Below the pieces are notes generated by a model. That model saw nothing but the letters and a program-made list of their open reading frames with translations. It searched no databases and was not told where the DNA came from. Positions 47,584 to 56,281 of a stretch of DNA of 64,000 nt are shown here, one piece after another. The position numbers and the translations under genes were made by a program. Origin of the DNA: Rummeliibacillus pycnus (GTDB lineage Bacteria; Bacillota; Bacilli; Bacillales_A; Planococcaceae). The stretch covers positions 3,787,194 to 3,851,193 of the forward strand of contig NZ_KZ614145.1 of assembly GCF_002884495.1 (NCBI RefSeq), read 5' to 3'. How positions within the stretch are numbered: position 1 is the stretch's first letter; each line of letters begins with the position of its first letter.

Positions 47584-49437
47584 GTTACTCATAATACTTG
47601 AAAAAATACGATGATGAATTTTTGCATTTTCAAGGCCTTCCATATTTTGAGGGCGGTCATAACCAAGCCATACAGCAGATGTATAACGATTAGTTAATCC
47701 TGCAAGCCAGAAATCTCTGTAATCATTGGTTGTTCCTGTTTTAGCACCTACATAGGGGGCATTCACATGAATTCCTACACCAGTCCCGTGTTGAACAACA
47801 TCTGACATTAAGAATCGAATATGAGACACAGTACTTGATGACCAAACTTGTTTGTTTTTGCTATCCCACTTGTAAAGTACATTACCGTTACTATCCTTAA
47901 CACTACGTATTGTGTGTACTGGACGATAATCGCCATTGATAAAACTAGTATATGCGTCTGCTAATTCAGCTGTTGTAACCCCATGAGTTAACCCACCAAT
48001 TGCTGCAGAATAGACATGATCTTGCTTTGTCAATGAATCAAATTGGAATGGTTTTAAGTAAGAAAAAGCCTTTTTAATCCCGAGTTGATGGAACAATCTC
48101 ATAGCCACAGTGTTATAACTATTTCGGAAACCTTGTTGAATTGTTACATTTCCAAGTACTTGCCCCCCATAGTTTTGAGGACAATAATTTCCTATACAGA
48201 AAGGTGCACCACTAACATATGTAAATGGAGTAGCATGTGTCTCTTCAAAATAAGGAGCATAATCGATTAGTGGTTTAAAGGCTGAACCAGGTTGACGAGC
48301 ACCTTGGTAAGCTCTGTTATAATCATATTTTTTATAACCTTTACCGGCATAAATACTGATGATTTCACGATTTGTGTTGTCAATCACAACGGCTGAAGCT
48401 TGTAAATTCCCACGATTTTCTAGTATCCGATTAATATTTGTAGTATCAGCAGCTTCTTTTGAAGGTGAAAGAGCTGTATTAATGATCAGACCTTGACTTA
48501 ATAGTTTGTTAACACGATTCGAAAGTTTAATATTGATCGCTTTTCGTTGTTGAGACGTTTTTGCTACTTGTAACTGATCATTATACCCTTCTTTTGTCGC
48601 TATTAGTGAACGAAATTCATTCATGACATAAGTGCTATAAGCAGGGTACAGTTGCTTTTTCTTCTTCAATTTAATGACAATTTTTTCTTTTTTAATTTTT
48701 TCAGCTTCTTGTTTTGATAGAATATTTTTTTCTACTAATTTATCTATTAGACGCTCTTGTCTTTTTTTGGTATTTTTGAAATGTCTTAAAGGATCATAGA
48801 GTGATGGATTATTTGGAATCGCAGCGATAAATGCCATTTGTGCTTTAGACAATTTATAGACTGGTTTATTGAAATAGTAAGTTGCCGCACCATTGATTCC
48901 ATAAGCACCATTACTAAAATACATTTCATTTAAATACATGTTCAAAATTTCATCTTTTGTAGTCTTTCGCTCAAGTTCGTAAGCATAAAAAATTTCGAGC
49001 ATTTTACGTTCATATGTTTTTTCTTGAGATAAATACCGCATACGAACAAGTTGTTGTGTGATTGTACTACCACCTTGTGATGCTGTACCACTGGATCTAT
49101 TTGCCATAAAAGCACGAGCAATCCCAGTTAAATCAAAACCTATATGATTGTAAAAGTTCGTATCTTCGCTAGTGATAAATAGTTGTTGTACAAATTCAGG
49201 GATATCGGCAAGTCCTAATGGCTTTCGCCACTCTGTGTATTCTTCGGAAAACACTTTGTTATTTCGATCCTTGAGTATAGTCGGTACGAGCACATTAGGA
49301 GCATCTAATTGAATATTCGATGTAAACTGTTTTTCAAAGGCTTTTGCCGTTTGTACTTCAGTTGAAATTTTTTCAAAAAGAAAAAATAGCAGAGGAAGAC
49401 TGCAAATAATAATAAGACTACCTACTATTTTTCTCAA
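47581..49437 (-). CDS. pbpD: Class A penicillin-binding protein (PbpD-like)
   Basis: 618 residues. One N-terminal membrane anchor (about 4-22), then a glycosyltransferase GT51 domain with EDTNFYNHIGFD (catalytic Glu), GGSTITQQLVRMRYL and RKMLEIFYAYELE, then a transpeptidase domain with the serine in GSAFKPLIDY, SYN in RNSYNTVA and KTGT in VGAKTGTTNDYRD. Polymerises and crosslinks peptidoglycan outside the membrane. The TTG start is supported by GAGGAGG six bases upstream. Symbol inferred from length and synteny with B. subtilis pbpD. Confidence 0.9.
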   Translation of the reverse strand: MRKIVGSLIIICSLPLLFFLFEKISTEVQTAKAFEKQFTSNIQLDAPNVLVPTILKDRNNKVFSEEYTEWRKPLGLADIPEFVQQLFITSEDTNFYNHIGFDLTGIARAFMANRSSGTASQGGSTITQQLVRMRYLSQEKTYERKMLEIFYAYELERKTTKDEILNMYLNEMYFSNGAYGINGAATYYFNKPVYKLSKAQMAFIAAIPNNPSLYDPLRHFKNTKKRQERLIDKLVEKNILSKQEAEKIKKEKIVIKLKKKKQLYPAYSTYVMNEFRSLIATKEGYNDQLQVAKTSQQRKAINIKLSNRVNKLLSQGLIINTALSPSKEAADTTNINRILENRGNLQASAVVIDNTNREIISIYAGKGYKKYDYNRAYQGARQPGSAFKPLIDYAPYFEETHATPFTYVSGAPFCIGNYCPQNYGGQVLGNVTIQQGFRNSYNTVAMRLFHQLGIKKAFSYLKPFQFDSLTKQDHVYSAAIGGLTHGVTTAELADAYTSFINGDYRPVHTIRSVKDSNGNVLYKWDSKNKQVWSSSTVSHIRFLMSDVVQHGTGVGIHVNAPYVGAKTGTTNDYRDFWLAGLTNRYTSAVWLGYDRPQNMEGLENAKIHHRIFSSIMSN

Positions 49438-49839
49438 AAGTATCCTCCTCTTTAGTCCTATGTATAGGTGTTAAATTGATTACACTACCATTTAACAGAA
49501 TAGCACATTTCTAATAAGAGTTGGACTATAGAAGTAATATTTTAATAGAATCGTTCAAGAAACAGGAACTGCTATAGGATATTGATAATGTCCCTTTTAA
49601 TGCTGCGAAAGGTGCAACTCCTGAGACGAAAGCAAATCGATTAAGCTATGAGGTGTTTAAAAATCAAATAACAATGTTGTGGACTGAAAAATCCTCGTTT
49701 TTATGTTAGACTAGGACAGGATATGGAAAAATTAATGATTATATGTGTAAAGTGAATGGCGTTTCATAAAACAAACCATCTAATCACTTTTCCAATATAT
49801 AGTTGAAAACACTATAATTTATTTAAAGGAGATGCAATA
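49438..49839. other. Gene-free 400-bp gap with a possible gene relic
   Basis: Separates the divergent PBP and cyclophilin genes. Most is AT-rich and featureless. Bases 49578-49709 hold a frame without a start codon but with protein-like composition (listed as a pseudogene). The motif GAAAGGTGCAACTCC superficially recalls riboswitch cores but fits none I know. Confidence 0.4.
49547..49709 (+). pseudogene. Possible degraded gene fragment
   Basis: From 49578 to the TAG at 49709 the frame gives 43 residues of normal protein composition (DIDNVPFNAAKGATPETKAN and onward to ITMLWTEKSSFLC) with no start codon and a TAG directly before it. A neighbouring frame just upstream, RIVQETGTAIGY, could be its continuation after a frameshift near 49577. 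I do not recognise the family. Could be chance. Confidence 0.3.
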
Positions 49840-50430
49840 ATGTACCCACAATTAACATCGGAAGTAGCAGCAAACGAAGTGCTAGTAGAAATGAAAACTT
49901 CACTAGGTGCTATCAAAATTAAACTATTCCCTGAATTAGCACCAAAAACTGTCGAAAACTTTTTAACACATGCTAAAAACGGATATTACGAAGGGATTAT
50001 TTTCCACCGTGTTATCAAAGATTTCATGATCCAAGGTGGCGATCCAACTGGTACAGGTATGGGTGGAGAAAGTATTTATGGGCATTCTTTTGAAGATGAA
50101 TTTGCTCCTGAATTAATGAATATTCGTGGTGCTCTTTCTATGGCAAACGCAGGTCCAAACACAAATGGTAGTCAATTCTTCATTGTACAAATGAAAGAAG
50201 TACCAGCCAATATGATTGGTCAAATGCGAGATGCTGGTTTCCCTGAAGAAGTAATCAATGCTTATAAAGAACATGGTGGTACTCCATGGTTAGATGGAAA
50301 ACACACTGTGTTCGGTCAAGTAGTGGAAGGCATGAATGTTGTTGACGACATTGCAAACGTTGAAAAAGGTTTCCAAGACAAACCAGTTGAAGATGTTGTG
50401 ATTGAATCAATTAAAGTGATTGAAAAATAA
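49840..50430 (+). CDS. ppiB: Peptidyl-prolyl cis-trans isomerase (cyclophilin)
   Basis: 196 residues. Speeds proline isomerisation during protein folding in the cytosol. Cyclophilin blocks are present: [17 protein letters not shown] (catalytic Arg), [10 protein letters not shown] and [14 protein letters not shown]. Longer than the B. subtilis 143-residue form, with an N-terminal lead-in and an insertion around [23 protein letters not shown] precedes the ATG. A small membrane-protein gene follows after 15 bases. Confidence 0.94.
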   Translation: MYPQLTSEVAANEVLVEMKTSLGAIKIKLFPELAPKTVENFLTHAKNGYYEGIIFHRVIKDFMIQGGDPTGTGMGGESIYGHSFEDEFAPELMNIRGALSMANAGPNTNGSQFFIVQMKEVPANMIGQMRDAGFPEEVINAYKEHGGTPWLDGKHTVFGQVVEGMNVVDDIANVEKGFQDKPVEDVVIESIKVIEK

Positions 50431-50445
50431 TAAGGAGACGAATTC

Positions 50446-50658
50446 ATGATGAATCTTTGGATTTTAAACGAGTTCTTATATTTTCCTGACAATAAATCAG
50501 AATATATTCCCGCTGCAATAGAGTTGGCAATTATTCTTATTTTATGTATCCTTGTTTTTAATTTCTTCAGAAAGAAAGCAAGAAAAGACCTAGAAAAAAC
50601 AAGAGAACTAGAAGAAAAAATCTTAAAAGAAAAACAGTCTTCTTCAAATCAACACTAA
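50446..50658 (+). CDS. Small single-pass membrane protein
   Basis: 70 residues: one membrane helix (about 25-42, AIELAIILILCILVFNFF) followed by a highly charged Lys/Glu/Arg segment likely to form a cytosolic coiled coil. AAGGAG seven bases before the ATG. Cotranscribed with the cyclophilin gene by position. No family recognised. Confidence 0.75.
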   Translation: MMNLWILNEFLYFPDNKSEYIPAAIELAIILILCILVFNFFRKKARKDLEKTRELEEKILKEKQSSSNQH

Positions 50659-50666
50659 ATAATAAA

Positions 50667-50703
50667 AAATCCTGTATGAGCTCGCTTGTACAGGATTTTT
50701 TTG
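50667..50703 (+). terminator. Terminator of cyclophilin operon
   Basis: AAAATCCTGTA / TACAGGATTTT stem with seven T. Confidence 0.9.
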
Positions 50704-50764
50704 TTGCTTATGTTAGAACTGTTCTAAGGAAAACATTGCAGTCCTTAGAGCACTTAGCTAGTTT

Positions 50765-51946
50765 CTATTTTGTAAAAGCTTTTATAAAGCGATTGATGCC
50801 ATCAAGTACCATTTCTCTTGGACAAGCTACGTTCATGCGTAAAAAGCCATTGCCTTGTTCACCGAATTTTGTACCAGGCTCTAATGCTAATCTTCCTACT
50901 TTAAGTAAACGTTCCATTACCTCGTTTTCTTTCAATCCTGTATCCCGATAATCAATCCATAATAAGTAAGTTGCTTGAGACTTATGAATTTTAATTTCTG
51001 GAATAGCGTTCGTGATTTTTTCAATGACTAAATCCATATTTGCTGAAAGGTAAGGTAAAAGTTCTTCAAGCCAAAATTCACCTTCAGCTGAGTAGACTGC
51101 TTCAACAGCTGTTGTAGCAAAAATATTTAATCCCATTTGAGCATGCATATTCGCATTCTTTTTTAATTTGCGTCTCTTTTGATCGTCTGGAACAATCATC
51201 ATGGCTACTTGAATACCTGCGATATTAAAGGTCTTTGTAGGAGCCATACAAGTAATAACTTGATTTTGCAGAGGACCAGCAATCTTTTGGATGGGTGTAT
51301 GTTTATTTCCATCTAACATTAAATCTGCATGAATTTCATCAGAAAGAATCAGTACATCATTCTTATTACAAATACGAATAATTTCTAGTAAAACTTCTTC
51401 TGGCCATTCAATACCACCAGGATTGTGTGGATGACAGAAGATAAATAATTTTACATGATCAGCAGATGAAATATGATCGAATTTTTCAAAGTCAAATGTA
51501 TAGATCCCATCTTTTTCAATTAGTGGGCACTCTTTTACCGTACGGTTTAATCGCTTTGGTACATGGAAGAATGGCGAATAAACAGGAGGCGTAATAATAA
51601 CTGCATCATTTTCGGTTGTGAATGTTTCAATAATTGAAGCTATAGCTGGTACTACTCCTTGATGGTAAAGAACCCAATTAGGTTGAATCGATAATCCATG
51701 TCGTCTTTCCACCCAAGAAGTAAAGGCGTTTGTAGAAGTGTCACTTTCGTAGGAATAGCCAAAGATAGGGTGATTGAGTCTTTTTTCTAGTGCCTCAATT
51801 AGTACCTTAGGTGCAGCAAAATCCATATCAGCTATCCACATTGGAAGAATATCTGATGTATCTTCCAAATGGAAAACTGGTGAAATTTTATCCCATTTGA
51901 TAGAGTTTGTTTGAATTCTATTTTCTATATGATCTAAATGATTCAA
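50765..51946 (-). CDS. patB: MalY/PatB-type pyridoxal-phosphate C-S lyase
   Basis: 393 residues. Fold-type I aminotransferase; MalY/PatB branch members cleave cystathionine or other cysteine S-conjugates. ILPMWIADMDFAAP near the N-terminus is the branch signature; the PLP Lys is in APTKTFNIAGIQ, and HPHNPGG and LSDEIHADL are present. TTG 51946 is chosen (MNHLDHIEN) because AGAGGG lies six bases before; a longer TTG version overlaps that site. Divergent from yugE, as patB and yugE are near each other in B. subtilis. Confidence 0.9.
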   Translation of the reverse strand: MNHLDHIENRIQTNSIKWDKISPVFHLEDTSDILPMWIADMDFAAPKVLIEALEKRLNHPIFGYSYESDTSTNAFTSWVERRHGLSIQPNWVLYHQGVVPAIASIIETFTTENDAVIITPPVYSPFFHVPKRLNRTVKECPLIEKDGIYTFDFEKFDHISSADHVKLFIFCHPHNPGGIEWPEEVLLEIIRICNKNDVLILSDEIHADLMLDGNKHTPIQKIAGPLQNQVITCMAPTKTFNIAGIQVAMMIVPDDQKRRKLKKNANMHAQMGLNIFATTAVEAVYSAEGEFWLEELLPYLSANMDLVIEKITNAIPEIKIHKSQATYLLWIDYRDTGLKENEVMERLLKVGRLALEPGTKFGEQGNGFLRMNVACPREMVLDGINRFIKAFTK

Positions 51947-52022
51947 GCATATCCCTCTTTTCTTTTTTATCAATTATGTTATCATAACCATTAACATAGA
52001 AAAGTAAATTAGGTGAAATTTA

Positions 52023-52283
52023 ATGGAAAATGTTGAGATGAATAGAAAAGCCATACTAACTTTAGAAAATTGGAATCCATTTGAAATGGATAATTTTACT
52101 TATGATACAGAAGCAGCAGATGTAGTAGCTGCTCTGCAAAGTATCAATGATCCTTCAGAATTAGGAAAAGTCATTCAAACTATTTATGAGCAATCGTTCG
52201 AACAATGGATTCCTATTGAAAAATGTGTTGAAATCTCCTATAAACTTTTAGCCATAAAATTTGAAGCAAAATGTATTTTATAA
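52023..52283 (+). CDS. yugE: DUF1871 family protein YugE
   Basis: 86 residues, helical, DUF1871. Typical pattern ILTLENWNPFEMD ... YDTEAADVVAAL. Function unknown. ATG at 52023 with a weak site (AGGTGAAAT). Confidence 0.84.
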   Translation: MENVEMNRKAILTLENWNPFEMDNFTYDTEAADVVAALQSINDPSELGKVIQTIYEQSFEQWIPIEKCVEISYKLLAIKFEAKCIL

Positions 52284-52331
52284 AATTTCCTTTTTTAGAT
52301 ACGATTTTGCTAACATCATTGAGTAAAAGAG

Positions 52332-52381
52332 AAAAGCCTATCCTTAAAAGCTATTAATCATTTTAAGGATAGGCCTTTTTA
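52332..52381. terminator. Bidirectional terminator between yugE and XRE gene
   Basis: AAAAGCCTATCCTTAAAA and TTTTAAGGATAGGCCTTTTT form a long near-perfect stem with T-runs on both strands. Confidence 0.9.
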
Positions 52382-52385
52382 TTTG

Positions 52386-52607
52386 TTAATTGCTATTTCT
52401 TTGTAATCCATCTAATAAGTTAGAAACTGGAACTTCAAGGGCATTTGAGAGCTTTAATAATGTTTGCTCAGAAGGTATATCTTCACCAGATTCATAGCGT
52501 GCTAACTTTTCAACACCTACTCGAGTTTTTAATGCTAACTCATCTAATGTAAGATTACGTTCTCTACGTAACAAATTTAATTGAGTATGAAGATTCTCTT
52601 TCATCAT
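52386..52607 (-). CDS. XRE-family helix-turn-helix protein
   Basis: 73 residues made of a single Cro/C1-type domain: LNLLRRERNLTLDELALKTRVG for helices 1-3 and ARYESGEDIPSEQTLLKLSNAL for the rest. Likely a DNA-binding repressor without an effector domain; target unknown. Two ATGs in tandem follow AGAGGGGTG. Confidence 0.87.
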   Translation of the reverse strand: MMKENLHTQLNLLRRERNLTLDELALKTRVGVEKLARYESGEDIPSEQTLLKLSNALEVPVSNLLDGLQRNSN

Positions 52608-52709
52608 AAATAAGCACCCCTCTTAATTTTCCTTTTTTATATGAAATATATTATATCACGGTTTAAAGCAGAAAAATTAAGTGGTAATGAAAAAAGTTTG
52701 AAAATTTTA

Positions 52710-54050
52710 TTATTTAAAAAAGTTTGCATACATTCCTTGGATAAAGACAATTATGATAGCAATTGGCGCTATATATCGTACGAGAATTCGCCAAGTATTG
52801 AATAGCCAAGAATTTGTTGCTAATTCATTAAAAGCATCAGCTTTTGTAATTTTATAGCCTGCAAAAATAGAAACTAGAATTGCACCAAGTAACATACCAA
52901 TGTTACTAGTGATAAAATCAGCAAAGTCAAAAATTGATTTTCCTAGTAAATGTACTTTAGAGAGTACACCAAATGATAAAGCACTAGGAATCCCAACGAT
53001 GAAAATTCCTAATCCACATAGCCAAGAGTATTTCTTGCGTTGTTCATATTTGTTGCCCATAGCTGAAGCTACGACAATTTCTAGCATTGCAATTGCAGAA
53101 GTTATTGTTGCAAATAATAATAAGATAAAGAAAATAATCATAAAGATTGAACCAAACGGAATGTGTTGGAAAACAGCTGGTAAAACAATAAATACAAGTC
53201 CAGGACCTTGATCGGGTGTGAAACCAAGTGCAAAGACTGCAGGGAAAATAACGAGACCTGCAAGAAGTGAAATGAGGATATTCATCCAAGCAACGTTCAC
53301 TGCAGAATTGACAATATTCTCTTTCTTAGGCAAATAAGATGCATAAGTCATCATTGCAGCAACACCAATACTCAATGAGAAAAATGCTTGTCCCATCGCT
53401 AGTAAGAATGTTTTACCATTCAAATAAGACCAGTCTGGTACAAACATAAATTTAATACCTTCAATTGCTCCATCCAAGGTTAGAGAACGAATAGCAAGCA
53501 CAATAAAGAAGATAAAGAGTAGAGGCATCATCCATTTACTTGCTTTTTCAATACCATTTTTCACACCACCTTGAACAATCCAAATAGTAAGGAACATGAA
53601 TGCACCTTGCGCTATAACTACTTCCCAAGGACTTTTTGTAAGAGAGGTAAAAAGCTGACCATAATAATCTTGACTATTACTTGTCAGTTTAAATGTAATT
53701 GCCCGAACAATATAGCTTAAAATCCAACCTCCGACAACACTATAAAAAGATAAGATAATAGAAGAAAATATAAAACCTGCCCATCCTGTTAAAAACCAGG
53801 CAGTACCAGGTGCTTGTTTTTTAAACGAATTAATAGCATCTGTTTGTCCACGGCGTCCAATCATAAATTCAGCTAATAATATAGGCAGTCCAATTATTAA
53901 AGTACATAAAATAAATAGCATAATAAATACACTACCACCATTAGTACCTGCCATATATGGAAATTTCCAGATAGCCCCTAATCCAATAGCGCTACCTGCA
54001 GCAGCTAATATAAATCCTATTTTTGATGCGAATTGATCCCTATTTGACAC
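52710..54050 (-). CDS. Sodium-dependent transporter (NSS/SNF family)
   Basis: 446 residues, about eleven membrane helices. The N-terminal signature is GSAIGLGAIWKFPYMAGTNGG, the unwound helix 1 of LeuT-like transporters, which binds sodium and the amino acid. ISLLAGLVIFPAVFALG is the helix 7 region. Substrate probably an amino acid or amine. ATG with AAAGGAGGA about eight bases before. Similar to B. subtilis YhdH. Confidence 0.92.
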   Translation of the reverse strand: MSNRDQFASKIGFILAAAGSAIGLGAIWKFPYMAGTNGGSVFIMLFILCTLIIGLPILLAEFMIGRRGQTDAINSFKKQAPGTAWFLTGWAGFIFSSIILSFYSVVGGWILSYIVRAITFKLTSNSQDYYGQLFTSLTKSPWEVVIAQGAFMFLTIWIVQGGVKNGIEKASKWMMPLLFIFFIVLAIRSLTLDGAIEGIKFMFVPDWSYLNGKTFLLAMGQAFFSLSIGVAAMMTYASYLPKKENIVNSAVNVAWMNILISLLAGLVIFPAVFALGFTPDQGPGLVFIVLPAVFQHIPFGSIFMIIFFILLLFATITSAIAMLEIVVASAMGNKYEQRKKYSWLCGLGIFIVGIPSALSFGVLSKVHLLGKSIFDFADFITSNIGMLLGAILVSIFAGYKITKADAFNELATNSWLFNTWRILVRYIAPIAIIIVFIQGMYANFFK

Positions 54051-54237
54051 TATTTATGTCCTCCTTTAACTTAAGGATTGTTCTATTTTACAACAATATC
54101 TGACTTGGTTGTATAGAAATTTTAATACTAATAAGAAAAATCACACGTTTTCAATTAATAAAAAGTATTTAGATTGTAATTTTTCTTTCAGTTTGCATCC
54201 TTAATCGATCGTTATTTACTTTAACTACAAGGATTCT
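54051..54237. other. AT-rich divergent gap
   Basis: Between the transporter and yugI. No gene-like frame; it must hold the transporter promoter, which I cannot pick with confidence. Confidence 0.4.
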
Positions 54238-54267
54238 TTGCTCGAGTTCAAAGGACTATGCTATAAT
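54238..54267 (+). promoter_or_regulatory. yugI promoter
   Basis: TTGCTC (54238-54243), an 18-base spacer and TGCTATAAT (an extended -10 ending at 54267). Confidence 0.65.
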
Positions 54268-54314
54268 TTACGTGAAAAAATGTATATAGAAGTCACGGAA
54301 AGTAGGAAGGACAA

Positions 54315-54692
54315 ATGGCAAAAAAATATGAAGTAGGAGATGTGCTTACAGGGAAAGTAACGGGAATCCAGCCATATGGCGCATTTGTTGCATTAGATGA
54401 AACAACGCAAGGTCTCGTGCATATTTCGGAGATTACGTACGGTTTTGTTAAATGCATCACAGATTTCATTAACATTGGTCAAGAAGTTCAAGTGAAGGTA
54501 CTTGAGGTTGATGCAGATGCAAAAAAAATAAGTTTATCAATCCGTGCACTGCAAGAACGCCCTCTAATGAAGCGTAAAGAGTTATCACCTCGAAAAACAC
54601 TTCAAGATCGTGTGGATGAGAGCGATTCTGTTGGTTTTAATTCCCTAAAAGTAAAATTGCGTGATTGGATTGAAGAATCGGGTATTAAGTAA
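54315..54692 (+). CDS. yugI: S1-domain RNA-binding protein YugI (general stress protein 13)
   Basis: 125 residues. The S1 OB-fold covers residues 5-75: GDVLTGKVTGIQPYGAFVAL, GLVHISEI and KKISLSIRAL. The tail is basic and acidic without motif. Binds RNA or the ribosome; GSP13 is a general stress protein in B. subtilis. ATG with AGGAAGGA upstream and its own terminator. Confidence 0.93.
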   Translation: MAKKYEVGDVLTGKVTGIQPYGAFVALDETTQGLVHISEITYGFVKCITDFINIGQEVQVKVLEVDADAKKISLSIRALQERPLMKRKELSPRKTLQDRVDESDSVGFNSLKVKLRDWIEESGIK

Positions 54693-54697
54693 AAAAC

Positions 54698-54744
54698 AAA
54701 AGCTATTTCGCAAAAGATTACATGCGAAGTAGCTTTTTGTTTTA
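54698..54744 (+). terminator. yugI terminator
   Basis: AAAGCTATTTCGCA / TGCGAAGTAGCTTT stem followed by TTGTTTT. Confidence 0.85.
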
Positions 54745-54763
54745 CCCAAAAAAATTTGATGAA

Positions 54764-54802
54764 ACAAAAGAAAAAGCACCTTTCAAAAATTAAGGTGCTT
54801 CT
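54764..54802 (-). terminator. Terminator of RocR-like gene
   Basis: Reading left: GAAGCACCTT / AAGGTGCTTT stem followed by TTCTTTTG. Confidence 0.8.
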
Positions 54803-54834
54803 CCATTTGAATATAAATGTTACTGTTGATTGAA

Positions 54835-56142
54835 TTACTTTTTCATTTTACGAATTCGATATTGTAAATTTTGACGACTCATCCCAAGTGCTTCTGAGGC
54901 TTTCGTGATATTATGGTCGTACATATCCAGTACTTTATTTAAATAATATTCTTCTGCCCCACGCAAATAATCATCTAGAGGTAAAAGTTCTTTATCATTA
55001 TGCACAACAAAATCGTTTGGGGTTTTTGCTGAAGAATTAAAGTCTTGTGCTTTCCACTTAAAGTGAATAGGTAACAACTCATAGGTAATCTGTTCTTCGT
55101 TAGTTACCATCGTCATCATATCATCAAGTAAAATTTCTAGTTCTTTCAAGTTTCCGGGCCAATCATAGTACATAAATAATTGTTCAACTTCTCTAGACAT
55201 TCCCTGTAGCTTTTTACCAAATAATGTTTCGTAGCGTCGTAAATAATCGTTAATAAACGGTTTAATATCTTCTCTACGTTTACGGAGTGGAGGAACAATA
55301 ATCGAAACAGCTGCAAAAAAATAGTAAAGTTCCTTCAATAATTCCCCAGAGGCGATTAAATCAATGGGATCTCCACCTATGCTTGCGATAAATAAATGAG
55401 AATCTTGCCTATGCTCTTCGAGTAATGTTAGACATTCTTGTTGTAATTCGAGTGATAAATATTCAATTCGCTCACAGAAAATAGTGCTACTATCACTGGT
55501 TTGTAATTGTTTTTTTAAACGTTCAAGCATTGTGGTATCTGTTCGATTACAGAAATAAGTGATGAAATTTTCATTTGTTGGCGTAGATTCATGATGAATA
55601 GCTTCTGCAATTAGATCTTTACCTGTTCCGGATTCCCCAATAAGTAATACAGGTAGTCTAGCAGCAGCAGCTTTTTTGGCAGTATCGATTACTTCACGCA
55701 TTGGTTCAGAAACAGCTGTAATTGTATTAAATGTAATGGGTTCACCATAACGCCGTAGCGGTTGGTAAACCAATTTTTCTAATGTAGTAATGTCTCTTGC
55801 AATTTCAATAGCTCCAAGAAGCTGATTATTTTCTTGTATTGGATAGGTATCATTAATGGTAGTAATCTCATGACCATTTTGATTCCAATATGTTTGTTTT
55901 ACATTTAAAATAGGCTTCGCTGATTGGAGTACTTGTAACAATGTACTGTCTTCTTTTTCGAATTGGAAAAGTTCTAGTATTGAACGATCACGAATATCTG
56001 ATAAATGAAGTCCCTCAATTTCCCTCATCTTTTCATTATAGATTATAGTTTTACCGTTTATATCTACTGCATGTATACCGACTGAAACATGTTCAGTAGC
56101 AAATTGATAAAACGGCAGTAATTCATCTTTTTGTATCTCCAT
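54835..56142 (-). CDS. RocR-like transcription regulator with degenerate AAA+ domain
   Basis: 435 residues: PAS sensor (about 5-115), AAA+ central domain (about 135-360) and a Fis-type helix-turn-helix at the end (NITKASEALGMSRQNLQYRI). It resembles RocR, the arginine-catabolism activator, and is divergent from rocA. The AAA+ domain keeps Walker A (GESGTGKD), but the GAFTGA loop is missing, Walker B reads STIFCERIEYL where GTLLLDEI is expected, the arginine-finger region reads LYYFFAAV for the usual YYRL, and sensor II is WPGNLKEL. It therefore should not remodel sigma-54 holoenzyme. ATG 56142 with AGGTGATC upstream. Confidence 0.88.
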   Translation of the reverse strand: MEIQKDELLPFYQFATEHVSVGIHAVDINGKTIIYNEKMREIEGLHLSDIRDRSILELFQFEKEDSTLLQVLQSAKPILNVKQTYWNQNGHEITTINDTYPIQENNQLLGAIEIARDITTLEKLVYQPLRRYGEPITFNTITAVSEPMREVIDTAKKAAAARLPVLLIGESGTGKDLIAEAIHHESTPTNENFITYFCNRTDTTMLERLKKQLQTSDSSTIFCERIEYLSLELQQECLTLLEEHRQDSHLFIASIGGDPIDLIASGELLKELYYFFAAVSIIVPPLRKRREDIKPFINDYLRRYETLFGKKLQGMSREVEQLFMYYDWPGNLKELEILLDDMMTMVTNEEQITYELLPIHFKWKAQDFNSSAKTPNDFVVHNDKELLPLDDYLRGAEEYYLNKVLDMYDHNITKASEALGMSRQNLQYRIRKMKK

Positions 56143-56186
56143 ATTGATCACCTGAAAAGTTTTTAGATTTTTTTTATAATTTCCAC

Positions 56187-56215
56187 TTGAAAAATGCAAT
56201 TATATTTTGCATTAT
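56187..56215 (+). promoter_or_regulatory. rocA promoter (sigma-A type)
   Basis: TTGAAA (56187-56192), a 17-base spacer and CATTAT (56210-56215). No GG-N10-GC sigma-54 element is visible before rocA. On the other strand TATAAT (56219 to 56214) could be the -10 of the regulator gene. Confidence 0.5.
56195..56211. promoter_or_regulatory. TGCAA-N7-TTGCA operator 1
   Basis: TGCAA TTATATT TTGCA. It lies within the -35/-10 spacer of the rocA promoter and next to the -10 of the divergent regulator, so it could control both. Confidence 0.65.
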
Positions 56216-56238
56216 TATAAGTGTAAAAGGGAAGTGAA

Positions 56239-56255
56239 TGCAAATATTTTTTGCA
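56239..56255. promoter_or_regulatory. TGCAA-N7-TTGCA operator 2
   Basis: TGCAA ATATTTT TTGCA. Same arms and spacing as operator 1, with centres 44 bases apart (about four helical turns), placing both on one face of the DNA. Confidence 0.65.
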
Positions 56256-56281
56256 CTCACGATCACAAAGGAGGATATGAA

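Noticed and set aside
49590..49640. Glycine or other riboswitch near GAAAGGTGCAACTCCTGAGACGAAAGC
   Set aside because: Core motifs and stems of known classes do not line up, and the downstream gene is cyclophilin.
56216..56281. Sigma-54 (-24/-12) promoter for rocA
   Set aside because: No GG-N10-GC pair around either TTGCA; a sigma-A pattern fits better.
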